Of a DNA stretch of 64,000 nt, positions 36,211-47,480 are shown one piece after another; position 1 is the first letter of the stretch, and each line of letters begins with the position of its first letter. A program made the translations under genes and the position numbers. The notes beneath the pieces are model-generated. The model had not been told where the DNA came from. It did not search any database and worked only from the letters and a program-made list of their open reading frames with translations. The stretch comes from Ascaphus truei (lineage: Eukaryota > Chordata > Amphibia > Anura > Ascaphidae). Location: assembly GCA_036426205.1 (NCBI GenBank), contig CM071587.1, positions 2,147,068 through 2,211,067 of the forward strand, in the 5' to 3' direction.

Positions 36211-36684
36211 CTTTGTCGTCCAAAACCGGGCAGCAGAAAGAATAATTGAGAAGTAGAAATACACAATATAGTGCAATAGGCCTAATGCAAGGCGAGTGGT
36301 GTGGATTGGTTATAGGGGTTATATTCACATATTCCCCAAACAATATAGGCTTTTCCCAAATCAGTGATAATGTGTTTCGCTGGTAGTCTGGTAGAAGAAG
36401 ACCTTTTCAGAAAAAGCCAGAGAGAAAAGACTAATAGTGCTGACTGTAAAACTACTCTTTATATAGTACCAGCAATAAAAGTTAACACTCGCACTGTGTC
36501 AATTCTTTAAAAGAACATTTGTGTCAAAGTGAAGTGATGTTTTGGTGGAAGGTAGCGCTCTCACCACCTCTTCCTCCCTTACAGACTTGGCGTCCCACTG
36601 GAGAGTTTCCGCTCTTCGGCTTTGGGTCCCAGGATGTTTGCCTCCACTGCCCATGCGTCCCTCTCTGTCTTGGATACCTACAGG

Positions 36685-36725
36685 CACTCTGCGCGTTTCA
36701 CCGCTGGCAGTTTCATCAGGAATAT
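36685..36725 (-). ncRNA. Hammerhead-ribozyme-like motif D
   Basis: Minus strand: CUGAUGA, one extra A, stem II ACUG-CCAG-CGGU (four pairs), GAAA, CGCGCA. Stem I pairing is poor, so this is a weaker candidate. It keeps the same core and the same extra A as the others. Confidence 0.4.
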
Positions 36726-36755
36726 TTTCCTCTCCTCTCAGACTATTCCTAAATA

Positions 36756-36985
36756 CAGCTCAACACCCTTATAACGCTGTTCTTGGGGTCCAAAGAATCA
36801 CATCGCGTTATAAGCGGATCGCGTTAGAAATAATGTACAATTGTATGCATCGTACAATAAAGTATTTAATATACCAACAATTGTGTTGTAAAGTATTCAT
36901 AAATAGGAAGATTGGGAGCCACGCTTGCATCGCGTTATAAGCGGATTCGTGCTGTAACAGACCGCGTTATAACGGGGTTGAGCTG
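36756..36985. mobile_element. Mariner-type MITE with TA duplication
   Basis: 230 bp. It starts cagctcaacacccttataacg and ends cgttataacggggttgagctg, with TA on both outer sides (36754-36755, 36986-36987) as Tc1/mariner elements make. The interior repeats 'gcgttataagcggat' twice. It has no coding capacity. Confidence 0.85.
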
Positions 36986-37340
36986 TACTACCCGAAGTCC
37001 ATCAATTGGACCAAATACCAACATCTATCAGATCAGTTTAAAGGGGAAAATGACTTTTTCCATTCTCAGCAGACTGTTAGATCAACATGCATCTTTCAGT
37101 CCAAATAGTTACAATAAAACAAATCTCATATACATAGTAAATCTGGTCGCCGTGGTACCAAAGTGATGGTTAACCAGTACGCATTTGAAATACCTGCAGA
37201 TGAGAAAAGGCCTAGCTGGATATATATGCATTTACTGATGCAAATGGAAAAAATCTGCAATACCATCCAAAGATGTATCCAAATAAGGTCTACAATGAGA
37301 CACCAGGGATGTATAAACACCTGGCCTCCATTTTTGGTAC

Positions 37341-37455
37341 ACAGTGCAATTTTGAAGCAAATTTGGTGGAGAATGCCAGCACAAGTTTTTCAGTGCGTTG
37401 ATAAACAGGCAAAGGTTCTGGAACTTGATACCAAGGCAAAGTCATTGCTTGTGAC
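37341..37455. repeat. Direct repeat R3, copy 2
   Basis: Second copy of the 36097-36210 sequence, about 1.24 kb downstream with the mariner-type MITE between them. It could be a segmental duplication or two copies of one dispersed element. Confidence 0.8.
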
Positions 37456-37990
37456 TGCCTGAATCAGAGCTCTCTCTGACAGCTGCGACTTACTGAAATG
37501 GGTACTCTGAACATTTACAGGGATCCGGTTACAAGATACGATGTCCTCTTCTCAACCAGGACTGGTGTGTAATGTAACCTTTAAATCACTGATGAGGGAG
37601 GCATGAGGAGACAAAAAGGCACGGAGAACGAGAGCCACAGAAAGGGGGGGAGGGGAGGAGGGTGGAGAAGAAACAAGAAGAAGTGTATGAAGAAAGATTA
37701 TTAAATATTGTACAGCTCAAAAGGTTAAAGGATACACATTTTAATCTTTACGTTCAGGAGGAGCTTAGGTTGCACAGATCAGCGGGGGCTGGAAGCCCAT
37801 TTCACAATTTTAGGAGTTACATCAGCAATACATTGTAGCAGAGGAGAAAATGCTGCTTTAGCAAATATACTTACAGAGGCAGTGTACTGGGTTAAAAAGC
37901 TGCTCCTTGTATTCAGTTGCAGTATTTTCCATAGTGACCTTGAAGGTAAAACGTAAAAAATTAAAGGGATTTAGGGCCATATTTACGAAA
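37456..37990. other. Intergenic, nothing recognised
   Basis: No supported gene or repeat. Confidence 0.4.
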
Positions 37991-37996
37991 CAGTCC

Positions 37997-38085
37997 TGTG
38001 CCAAGGGGCACTTCCTGGCACCGGAGGCCCTGTGCCAAGGGGCACATCCTGGTACCGGAGGCCCTGTGCCAAGGGGCACTTCCTG
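37997..38085. repeat. 38-bp tandem repeat, 2.3 copies
   Basis: The unit is 'tgccaaggggcacttcctgg' plus 'caccggaggccctg', allowing one-base differences. Confidence 0.85.
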
Positions 38086-38932
38086 GAAGACACTTTAAAG
38101 CCCATTGACTTGAATGAGCTCCGAGGCGTCTTCCAGCGCTGGAACATTATCTTATGGCGGAAGACCGCATAGTAAATATGGGCGTGAATAAAGTACTTCG
38201 CTAACTCCTTGCTAACGTCACTTCCATCACCGATACTTCTGAAAACCTGATTCCATCCCAACGCTCACCACAAGAAAAAGAAAACGACCTTCTAGTGAAA
38301 AATATGATTTAGTACCCAAATAAAGGCCATAACCATTCCACGCTTACAGGGAGAATTTGAGATAGGTAAACATGTGATTTAGGATGTATAGTGTGTACAG
38401 TGTGTCTGTCCATAAAAAGTGCTCAGCAAAGCAAATAAAATTCCGAGTGCAAACACTTTATCTCTGTCCCTCCCCCAGCAGAGGCCTGTGAGTTGCTGAT
38501 GTTATGCTAGGGAGAAACAACCAATACAACTAAATAATGCATTCCCACTGCAATCATCTCTGCTTCCCGCCTCGCTGCACAGGGGGGCACTGAAAGGGTG
38601 TGTGGCATCAAACTGTCCTACATGTGACACGTCCAACCCCAGGGGCAAATAACAGCATAAGCATTACGTACGCTGCGTTACCGTACATTTCTATGTTACA
38701 GGCATCAAAAAAAAAACATCATTTGAAATGACTGTAAAATACCCGAGTTAAACACTCTCAAACCTTGGGCGCCTTGTATTGCTGGACACCCATTAATGCA
38801 CAAGCCCAATAGCATCATCAGAGGAGATTGTACCCCCCTTCATAGCACTATGTCATTAAAACGTCACACAACTTTACACAAACACGGCCCATCGCTACCA
38901 GATTTTGACCTGGCCGAGTGTACGTGAGTCAG

Positions 38933-38935
<3 letters not shown>
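38086..38935. other. Intergenic, nothing recognised
   Basis: No supported feature. Confidence 0.4.

Positions 38936-39005
<70 letters not shown>
38936..39005. repeat. (AT)n microsatellite, 35 units
   Basis: An uninterrupted AT run of about 70 bp. Confidence 0.98.
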
Positions 39006-39006
<1 letters not shown>

Positions 39007-40005
39007 GCGATACAGAGATTACAACTGGAATGTGTGATCATTTATTTCAAAGGTAACGGAGTTTTGGTGGCTTTATTTTCTGCTGGTCACAGTTGCCCTT
39101 CCCTTTGTGCCCCCTATGTGTAAGCCTGGACGGTCCGGAATAAACACGGATATTTAGTAACCTTGAGAAGTATCAGGATGGAACAATCTGCCACATTTGG
39201 ATGCGTGTAAATGTGCCCCAGGGCGTGTGGATGAAGTGTGTCCATCTGGTTTCTGGGATTTTGTGCAGATTTCACACGAGTGGAGGACAACTCACCCTCA
39301 CACTCACCCTCACACCTGCCAACCTTTATTGGGTTTAAAAAAAAGACAGAAAAACTGCCCCCGTTATAGGCGCAAACCTTGATAATCTTATTATAGTATT
39401 ATGCTAATTCTCTCCTCCCCCAACACCTTCTGTAACCACTCCCCAAACCGCTCACTGGAGCACGTGTAACAAAGCAACTTGAAACATTGACACATATAAA
39501 GTGACACAACTGGACCAGTTTTTGAAGCAACATTAGTAAATTATTTCAGATTACTATGTCTCCATAGCAGAAAACTACCAGATGATTTCATAATACAGCG
39601 TGATCAATAAGAGAACAGGCGTCTTGTGCGGGAAATCTTTTTTTCTTAACAGGGGTGTGGATACATGGAACAGCCAACCAGCAACGGTATTGTGGAGCAT
39701 AATAAGGTTGAACAGTGCTTGTGATATGTGCACAGAACGCCTGTGAGGTTAGGACATCAACACAAGCCTGTCAGCTTGTCTACGATGTCCCACCACATGC
39801 AGTCACCCAATGTGACTGTTTAGCAAAACAAATAAAGACTATCATTATTACAAGGAGTGTTATATGTACGGCCAAAGTGAGCTTCTGGCCGCGCTGTGTT
39901 GTTTACATCCAGGTGATTATGATGCCTTTAAAAGAATGTCAGACAAACAGAAGTATTTCCTTATTATCTTACAATGATGTCGCACCTGGCCTAATACGGC
40001 ACGCT
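39006..40005. other. Intergenic, nothing recognised
   Basis: No supported gene. 'cactcaccctca' is repeated near 39290. Confidence 0.4.
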
Positions 40006-40425
40006 GGCAGTGGAGGCCCCCCTGTAGAAATAGGTAAGGTTCTTACCCCGCCGGCCCGGGTGATTCTTTGAAGGGCGGCCTTCCCCCTGCAGTGTTGCGG
40101 CGTAATGATGTTGCGGCGTCATGGCAATACGGCATCAGGTGACATCACGTTGTCATGGCCATGCGTCACGTGACGTTGCTGCATCATTTGATGTTGAGTC
40201 GCCATGACGACGTGACGCTGGAAGGCCGTTCCAGAGAACGTAAGACCCCCCCTCTCAACACACACACACACAGCTCCCTTACCTCTCCGGAGGCCCTGCC
40301 CTACCTCCTCCTTCGGTCGGGCGGAGGTCGGGTCCCAGCGCCGACACGAGGAAGGAGAGGAGGGAGTGCGTGGCCCCCCCAAAAGCACGGGGCCCAAAGC
40401 AGCCGCCTTAAGGGCAGCGCTAAAT
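40006..40425. mobile_element. CpG-rich hAT-like non-autonomous element
   Basis: Begins CAGTGGAGGCCCCCCTG. It contains 'gttgtcatggc', 'catgcgtcacgtgac' and a gttaaa-free CpG-rich core like those in 5868-6198 and 59500-59835, and ends near 'ggcagcgcta'. Terminal repeats are not exact, so the ends are approximate. Confidence 0.45.
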
Positions 40426-41600
40426 AGTTGCAGCACCAAAAATAACTCCTAACTGTGGAATGGGGATGTAGTTTCTTTTCCTTCCCGTAGCAAACTTTCA
40501 GCACTTGTTTACCCCCAGAAGGCCCATGGGGGCGGGATCACGAGCTGGCACTCCAGACTTTTGCCAGGGATAATACAGTGTTGAAAATTCCAGAGGAGTT
40601 AAAAGTAGTGTGTTCTTTTCCCGTCCTCTATCATTAAAACCCAATCAATCCCAGGTGGAATAGATATAGCTATGCATATACATACAGGGGGGCGGCACAC
40701 TGTGCTACTGCCTTTACAGCTGGCATACAAATGTGTAATCCAATCATTTTTGGGAGACAATATTACTGTCATTGGGACCTCCCATAAAAGTTACCCATCC
40801 GTTGCTTCCAATTAATGGCGTTACAGTGTTTCCGTTAACGCCGGCTGTAACTCTCGGCTAATGGATGACTTTCTGCAATGCTGAGATTAATGTGAATTAG
40901 GATGGCACTCTCATCAACTTAACCCTTTCTGTGCTGAGCTCCCTCTCCGGCAGTGAGTATATACGGTTTAGATGAGCAACACAAATGTAAAATGTATCTA
41001 CCGTGGGCAGGGAGTCATTAATATGAATTGACACAAACGCACACATAGTGCAACAGGAAAGGAACCATCGGCCTGCGTGATAACAATCCGAAGATTGATA
41101 CAGGCATCCCTAAACCCTAAAATATATGTCCACAGAGTTGTAAAACAGCAAGTAATGCAGTGAAAGTATTAAATAAAACAAAGAGCATATCTACCATTGT
41201 GAATCCCTTTCTGTGTCTCAGCATTGTGACTTCGCTCTGCCAGTGTCGCTGGACTCTGCCCATTTCTGGCTACATACTAGAAACAAAATGAGGAGTTGGT
41301 GGAAACCACTTGAATTTTTGGAGGTCCACTTGAAATGCCTAAAAGAGTTAGCAGTTCTGGCTTTAACATTCAAAGTTGCATGAACTACGGATGATCAGGT
41401 ATCAGTGTCTGTTTACACGGCTGATTAACCAGGGAGAGCTCTCGTCAGCATGATTTCCACCAGCTAGGAGCCATGTGTCACTGCAACAGAACTCAGGCTC
41501 CTTATTATGTATGCATAGTTGTATTGGTGTAGTACCACCAATGTAAGCAGCCCCTTACAGAATTAGCAAGACAGTACAGAGAGATTGTAGGAGATGAGTG
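40426..41600. other. Intergenic, nothing recognised
   Basis: About 1.2 kb of unique-looking sequence without supported features. Confidence 0.4.
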
Positions 41601-41619
41601 CAGAGGTACAACCACAGAG

Positions 41620-42060
41620 ACATAGATTGGGGAAATAAACATTGGCTTTTCTTAACCGGTATCTTCCAAAAACAAAACAGCTTTAAGGCAGCACACAGAT
41701 AAACAAAACAGCCTAGCCCTGTGTAAGGCTGGGCCTCTTACCAGCCTGACCCAAAGAGGTAGCCATTATCTGGGGCTCTTTCCCTCAGTCTGGGTCGGTG
41801 TCCGTGGGGTGCACCCTCTTGCAGGTTCCAGGGCCCCCATGTGTCCTGATCTAGTTCCTTGGGATCTCTCTGGCAGCACACACCTCCCCTGTGCTAGAGA
41901 GATCCCTGCAGTTTAGGAGGCTTTTCTACCTGACTGATGAGCCAGGTGGAAACTAGCTAATTGTCTGTAGCTGTAATTAACCAGCTCCCTGCTGGACACC
42001 ACAGCCAGATACAGGCTTTCTATTGGGATCCCTTTGAGAGAGGAGTTAAGGCCCTGTCAC
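41620..42060. repeat. Interspersed repeat family R1, copy 2
   Basis: Same order of blocks as 19370-19890, including 'gggatctctctggcagcaca', 'gatgagcca' and 'ttaaccagctccctgctgga'. Diverged by perhaps a quarter. Confidence 0.6.
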
Positions 42061-42439
42061 AGAGATCTTATTCAGTTTCACAAGTGCTTTAAATAAGAAG
42101 TTAAATGGGAATTAGGGAGTCCCTGCGTCAAAGAGTTAACACTCTACATAGAATAATGGGAGACTTATAGAAGCAAGTGTAGTATAGAAAATATTTCAGT
42201 GGGTAAGTGAATTAGGGGTGCGATGAGTAGTCACGGGCCCAAACTAACCAAATTATTTGTCGAATAGGTGAGAAATCAGGTGTGACTTGAAGATCGGGAG
42301 GGATGTGGATTGGTGATTGCTGAGGAGTGAGTTCCATAGGTAGGGAGCCACAATTGAGAAAGGTTTCAGGCCTACGAGTGCTGTAGAAACAAATGGAGCA
42401 GAGAGGAGACGGACGAGAAGGGGGATAGCAGGAGATTAG

Positions 42440-42725
42440 AGCCGAGACGTAAGAGAAGGCATCCTTTCTCTCCACCTTTAGGACCTTTCTTAAAACACAC
42501 CTCTTTAACAAAGCATTTGCTGGCTGATACTTTACATCTCGGATGCACTGACCCCTTGCAGATGCGGTTACCTTAATACCATCCTACTGCCTCTGTAAAT
42601 TCCCCCTACTTAACACTTAGATTGTAAGCTCTTCAGGGCAGGAACTACCTTTCCTATTGTTACTTTCATGTCTGAAGCGCTATGTATCTGGATGGTGCTT
42701 AATAAATAAATACATCTATACATAC
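42440..42725 (+). mobile_element. L2-type LINE 3' end with ORF remnant
   Basis: 'ttaaaacacacctctttaac' (the ORF2 end pattern KTHLF), then 'gattgtaagctcttcagggc', 'agcgctatgtatctggatgg' and 'aataaataaatacat'. It is the same family as 52490-53115. Confidence 0.75.
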
Positions 42726-43264
42726 AGAATAATGTAAGGCTGTGAAGGAGAATTTAATAATGATGGGGAGTTGGATGGGGCCCCATTGAGGGGATTTTAG
42801 GAGAGAGGCAAAGACAGACTGCATGCTGCACTTTTCGAGCTGACTTTATAAAGGGTCTTCAACCCCCTCCAGCCTCTTTCGATGCAGGGGACTTTTTCAG
42901 TGTCCATGAGCAGATGACGCAGACTCTTGGAATTATTCAGCCATGTTGAAGATTACTTTATATTGCAATATATATTCATTTTGAGGTCCACAGAGCACCC
43001 GATCTGAAATTCCAATGTACACAAGTTTAATAGTCACCCTGCCCAACCTTTCCTTAGAACACTCCTCCGCCTCTCCAATCACTTACTTCCCTTCAGCATT
43101 TCCTTTCCCCCTTCCTATGTATTTGCGTTGTCTCGGATATATCAATAGTCACCTTGTAGCGGATTAAAAAAAAAGTTATCAACAGAAGGGTTATGATTCA
43201 CATCTCCTAATATACATACATATAAGTACAGGAGAAAAAAAATAGCCCTAAGCATAGATCTGGG
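42726..43264. other. Intergenic, nothing recognised
   Basis: No supported feature before the edge of the PLE cluster. Confidence 0.4.
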
Positions 43265-43281
43265 ATACTATGAGGTTACAG
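43265..43281 (+). repeat. Left edge direct repeat of the PLE cluster
   Basis: atactatgaggttacag. A near-identical atactatgaggttatacag lies at 51303, in the same orientation, at the opposite edge of the cluster. A candidate target-site duplication with a 2-bp difference. Confidence 0.5.
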
Positions 43282-43427
43282 TTGTGGTGTATTCCCCGGG
43301 CGCTAACTCTGACCGTGGTTGGTATATGATATGAATGTCTTAAATAGTATGGTATGTGTTAATAGTGATGTCCTACTGTGACTCGAACTGCCCCACTAGG
43401 GTCTATCCAGAACCCTTGATATATGGA

Positions 43428-43804
43428 ATGTGAGAAGGGATGGGGGAGCACAGCGTAAGGAATGGTGGAGTGTGATTGTATTATCTCCCTATGATGTTCA
43501 GTGGCGTTCTGACACCCTTTGAGTGTCCTCAGAGGGAGGTTTGTACTCCTTAGAGAAGGGTTAAGACTTAGGTGGGTGAAGCAAGTCTATGGATGCAAAA
43601 TAAATGCAAAATGAATCAATAAAAGGAAAACTTACACGGCCTTGTGTAAGTTGTATCCCATCGAGGTTTCTTTTGCAGTCTTATCTTTCTTCTAGATGAT
43701 CCTTCTTCTTTCTTTATGCTCTTCTCTTTCTGTCTCTTCTTCTTGCTGTGATCTTGATGTTTGTCGTTGGACGAATCTTCACATTGGTTCTCCTCTCATA
43801 TGGG
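43428..43804 (-). repeat. 377-bp inverted repeat, left arm
   Basis: Read on the minus strand, this is identical at every base I compared to 50928-51304. It contains the hairpin acttacac/gtgtaagt. It begins right at the stop of the GIY-YIG fragment 43796-44030, so here it is either that element's 3' region or a terminal repeat joined to it. Identity over 377 bp points to very recent duplication, gene conversion or an assembly effect. Confidence 0.95.
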
Positions 43805-44030
43805 ATTGCCCATGTGTTCCAGCACGCGGACCCTCAGAGGTCTTGTGGTGCGGCCTACGTACTGTAAACCACATGGGCATGACAAAAGGTACACAATGTA
43901 CTCTGTGCGGCATGTCAAATGTTGTTTAATCTTAAAAACCTCTTTTGTGATATTAGATGTGAATTCTGTTTTCTCCCCTTTAGTGACCTGTCTGCATGCC
44001 TTGCAGCCAAAACACCCAAAATTACCGCAT
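43796..44030 (-). pseudogene. PLE GIY-YIG endonuclease fragment
   Basis: Encodes the end of a Penelope-like protein: a cysteine cluster 'CGNFGCFGCKACR' followed by 'YIVYLLSCPCGLQYVGRTTR', which matches the GIY-YIG pattern, then 'LRVRVLEHMGNPI' and a stop. The family nicks target DNA to prime reverse transcription. The conserved glutamate region and C-terminus are cut off by the 377-bp arm, and the RT is missing upstream. It differs clearly from the 44967-46295 protein, so it belongs to a separate PLE lineage. Confidence 0.85.
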
Positions 44031-44966
44031 AGCAGCAAAAAGGGAGACAGCACTCAGGTGAATGAAAATAAATGTATTAAATACAGCACATAACTCCAAC
44101 GTTTCGATCCCACAGGGGGATCTTCCTCAGGGTGGAGCAACAGACACAGGACAGTGAGTGACTTATATACCCCAACACCCAAGTGACATAAACATCTCCA
44201 CATCATCAGAAAGCATCATCATCGGGCGACAAAACAGCTGTGCATAATACAATTTAATTAGATCATGCTCCAACTCCATGTCTGTACTCCTATTGGGGAA
44301 TCCAAGTCACATGATCAAACCCAAGCTGTCAGTGTCATTGCATGTAAACAAACTGATGCTGCATCAGCAGGCCCGGTTTTCAAGGCAACAACATGTGTGC
44401 TCAACTCTTTAAAGGCAGCAGACACCAGTGGTTGTCATGTGTACTGCACGTGTACAGATACACCACTGCAAATGTGTATGTGCTGTAGCAGTGATGAATT
44501 TACTTCTAAACAGCACCTAAGAATAACAGATACTGGCATGCGTATATCAGTAGAATCCTATGACAGATAGAACCCGCTGTAATCCCAGTCGGGTAACCCA
44601 TAATAAACCTGTCGGCGTCACATGCTGCATGGATATACATAGGTTGCTAGTTAACCCCTATTATACCAGTACTGCTAAAGGCACAAAGTGTGATCAAATA
44701 AAGGAACATGCTGTCTGTAGAACTACATAAATATACAATATACGGACCTGCAAAAATGTGGAATAAAGAACACCCAATACACAGTGAGGGTAAAGTGAAG
44801 AGAACCGGGAGGGGAAAATAAAATCAATGGAAGAAGCTGAACGACAAGAATATACAAGCTGTAGTAAAATATACTGTATAATAAATGCCTTTTAAACTAA
44901 TCATTTTGAACTGCGCTGATCCATGTATACATACAGTTGATGTTGAACAGTAATAATTACAAAAAA
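44031..44966 (-). mobile_element. 3' non-coding region of PLE copy 1
   Basis: Lies directly downstream (minus strand) of the 442-codon PLE frame and carries hammerhead-like motif E near its far end. It is likely the 3' untranslated region plus terminal repeat. No coding sequence is recognised. Confidence 0.55.
44093..44136 (-). ncRNA. Hammerhead-ribozyme-like motif E
   Basis: Minus strand: CUGAGGA, one extra A, stem II GAUCCC-CCUGU-GGGAUC (six perfect pairs), GAAA, CGUU, then GGAG, which can pair with CUCC upstream of the core. It sits about 830 bp past the stop of the PLE frame, a place where PLE terminal repeats are known to carry hammerheads. Confidence 0.6.
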
Positions 44967-46295
44967 TTACAAAAAACAACCCAAGTTCATGTCCTCATTC
45001 AGGCCTTTGGGGGCCATAGAATCCAGTCTGTGAATCATCCTCGCCTCAAGCTGGAGCAAAAGCCTGTGTCTATTTCCTCCCCTGGTTGGAGTATGGGCTT
45101 GTACAACGGGCATACAACGAAAGGTGGCTAAGCTGTGCTGTTTAAGCTTAAAGTGCCTTGCCACTGGTAACAGCTTAAGATCATCAGAATTGGTGGGGTC
45201 AGCAAGGGCCTTGCGTATTGTGGAACGATGCATTGCTATTCGTTCCTTAAGCATACGCGATGTCTTGCCCACGTAAACAAGCCCACAGGGGCATTTGATA
45301 ATGTAGACTACAAATTTTGAGTCACAATTGAGAAAATCCACAATTTTAATTGGATAACCTTTATGCGGATGCATAAAAGTGTTGCCCAGCATTAAATACT
45401 GGCAATTTACACAACCTCTACACTTGTGCACCCCCGGAGCTTTTGTTAGCCAGGTCGTTTTCGCTGCATATTTATCCACTGGGTCCGCCTTTATGAGGTA
45501 ATCCCCCACATTCCGACCCCGCCGATAGCAAAAGAGGGGTGGGGACTCAAAATGTTTTCCGATACGTTTATCATTCGCCAAAATGTGCCAGTTTTGCTTT
45601 ATACTGCGTTGTATCTGGCTTGAGGCAGTACTATATGTTGTTACTATGTGAAACCGATCATTTTCAATGGTTGTCACCGTAGGTTTCAGTAGATCACCCC
45701 TTGTTGGTAAACGTGCTTTGGCTAATGCTTGATCAATTTCTGTCCGATCGTAGCCCCTCTCTCTGAAGCGATCTGCCATTTTCTGTAAAGCTGCTTCAAC
45801 ATGCGTAGGATCGCTTGTAATTCTCCGTACCCGGAGCATTTGTGAAAAGGGGAGTCCCCTCTTTAGAGGGGGAGGGTGATGACTCTGAGCGTCTAAGAGA
45901 GTATTCTTATCTGTGTCCTTTGTATGTATTCTAGTACACAATACATTATTTTCCTTGTATACCACGGTATCCAGGAACACTATATTAGTGGCACTGTACG
46001 GGTACGTGAAGCGTATGTTTGATGGTATGAGATTCACATAATGAATAAATTCCAACAGATCATGTTCGCCCCCACCCCACAGGAGGAACACATCATCGAT
46101 GAATCTAGCATAATATAAAATAGACTCAGCGTGTGGAGAATCATGTAGAAGGTGTGTCTGCTCATATGTGTCCATATAGATATTCGCATAAGATGGGGCC
46201 ATATTAGACCCCATAGCAGTTCCCATGAGTTGGAGATAGTACGTCCGTTCGAATCTGAAGTAATTCTTATGTAATATAAGATCTATGAGAGTCAT
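44967..46295 (-). CDS. Penelope-like element RT (C-terminal half) plus GIY-YIG endonuclease
   Basis: An uninterrupted 442-codon frame. Residues 25-41 hold 'GTAMGSNMAPSYANIYM' (RT motif B) and residues 64-72 hold RFIDDVFLL (motif C with both catalytic Asp). A linker with 'RERGYDRTEIDQAL' follows. At 292-298 is CRGCVNC, a zinc-finger-like cluster. Residues 329-343 'VVYIIKCPCGLVYVG' match GIY-YIG, with Arg351 and His356 after it, and Glu417 in 'LEARMIHRLDSMAPKGLN' is in place of the catalytic glutamate. The family reverse-transcribes its RNA from a nick made by the endonuclease. The frame starts after an in-frame stop just upstream, and the fingers and motif A are missing, so the copy is 5'-truncated. 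The absence of stops over 1.3 kb suggests a young insertion. The ATG is only the first in the surviving frame. Confidence 0.92.
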   Translation of the reverse strand: MTLIDLILHKNYFRFERTYYLQLMGTAMGSNMAPSYANIYMDTYEQTHLLHDSPHAESILYYARFIDDVFLLWGGGEHDLLEFIHYVNLIPSNIRFTYPYSATNIVFLDTVVYKENNVLCTRIHTKDTDKNTLLDAQSHHPPPLKRGLPFSQMLRVRRITSDPTHVEAALQKMADRFRERGYDRTEIDQALAKARLPTRGDLLKPTVTTIENDRFHIVTTYSTASSQIQRSIKQNWHILANDKRIGKHFESPPLFCYRRGRNVGDYLIKADPVDKYAAKTTWLTKAPGVHKCRGCVNCQYLMLGNTFMHPHKGYPIKIVDFLNCDSKFVVYIIKCPCGLVYVGKTSRMLKERIAMHRSTIRKALADPTNSDDLKLLPVARHFKLKQHSLATFRCMPVVQAHTPTRGGNRHRLLLQLEARMIHRLDSMAPKGLNEDMNLGCFL

Positions 46296-47069
46296 GTTTC
46301 ATACATTTGTCATGCGATTGTGAATGACAGTTGTTGCTCTGTGTTAGGCGAGTAATATAGTGCGCGCGCTACCATCAATTACAATCGACTGTTTAAACCT
46401 GACGTTCTATACAGTACCTCTGATGCGCGCGTGTACAGCAGTGAGTGTTGACCCAGCAGATCAGAGGAAAGACATGAAAAGTGTCTTTCTGTGCTGCTGC
46501 CGTGCCACGTGACGCTGCCAAGCCAATCTCAGCGTGGCTGGGATAGGCTTGGGGGGTGGGGGGAGGTCTGTGTGAAATCATACACACCAGTATTTGTTAC
46601 TTTCCTGCTCTATGGCAAAGCGCCTCTTTCGGATATGAGTCATGTCTAAACAGATCTCTTTGAAAGGTTCCTACACGTCTGTCATAAATGCTTTTCTCTC
46701 CCACTGCTGACAGTTATACCCCCCTGGTTGGGATCACACACATATGGGTAACAGACCTGCCTTACAAGCACCTATCAAGCTCTCTGTCTATGGTTCTCCA
46801 GTAACCCTTTTCCTACCAGAACAGTCAGTATTGCAGTGAAAATAACCTGCTAATTTCCCCCTCAGCTATTTTTTGTTGTTGATGAATGGACGCAGGATGT
46901 CACAACTCAAGGATTGGATGCAGGTTGAGCTTGTTGTGGTTGTGTATGAAGCCGAGTGTGATGTCATAGTCATGCTCACCTATCGCGCACAGCACAGACC
47001 TGTACACACAAAAAGTGTGATTCACATGCACGAGCATGCGCGCATGCGCGTGCATGCCAACTATAAAAC
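46296..47069. other. Intergenic between PLE pieces
   Basis: No domain recognised. A purine-pyrimidine alternating palindrome lies at about 47023-47056 ('catgcgcgcatgcgcgtgcatg' region). Confidence 0.4.
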
Positions 47070-47480
47070 AAGCCTTAGTGAGCAAGATCCCTTGGAGGAA
47101 AGGAAATGTCACCAGCAACAAAGGAAAGGGTTCTTTACAGTAAGGGCAGTTAAAATGTGGAATTCATTACCCATGGAGACTGTGATAGCAGATACACTAG
47201 ATTTGTTCAAAAAAAGGTTGGACATCTTTTTAGATGGGAAATGTATACAGGGATATACCAAATAAGTATACATGGGAAGGATGTTGATCCAGGGATTAAT
47301 CCGATTGCCAATTATTGGAGTCAGGAAGGAATTAATTTTTCCCCTTAATGGGGTTTTTTGTTTGCCTTCCTCTGGACCAATAAGTATAGATATAGGATAA
47401 AGTATCTGTTGTCTAAATTTAGCATAGGTTGAACTTGATGGACGGAAGTCTTTTTTCAACCTCTACTATGTAACTATGTA
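47070..47480 (+). repeat. Interspersed repeat with short ORF remnant
   Basis: The frame around 47100-47260 reads 'FFTVRAVKMWNSLP' and LFKKRLDIFLDG, typical of the C-terminal end of a retroelement or domesticated-looking dispersed repeat. It is followed by 'ggttgaacttgatggacgg', 'tcttttttcaacct' and 'ctatgtaactatgta'. From general knowledge this tail wording is common in frog genomes. I cannot name the family with certainty. Confidence 0.6.

Noticed and set aside
35574..36343. Overlapping 90-125 codon frames on both strands
   Set aside because: No domain, no repeat-independent support, opposite-strand overlap. Part of the region is the R3 repeat.
36361..36400. 'gtgtttcgctggtag...agaagaag' as another hammerhead
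   Set aside because: Lacks a GAAAC/CUGANGA pair in the right order and a stem II.
44265..44570. 101-codon plus-strand frame
   Set aside because: Antisense to the 3' non-coding region of the PLE. No domain.
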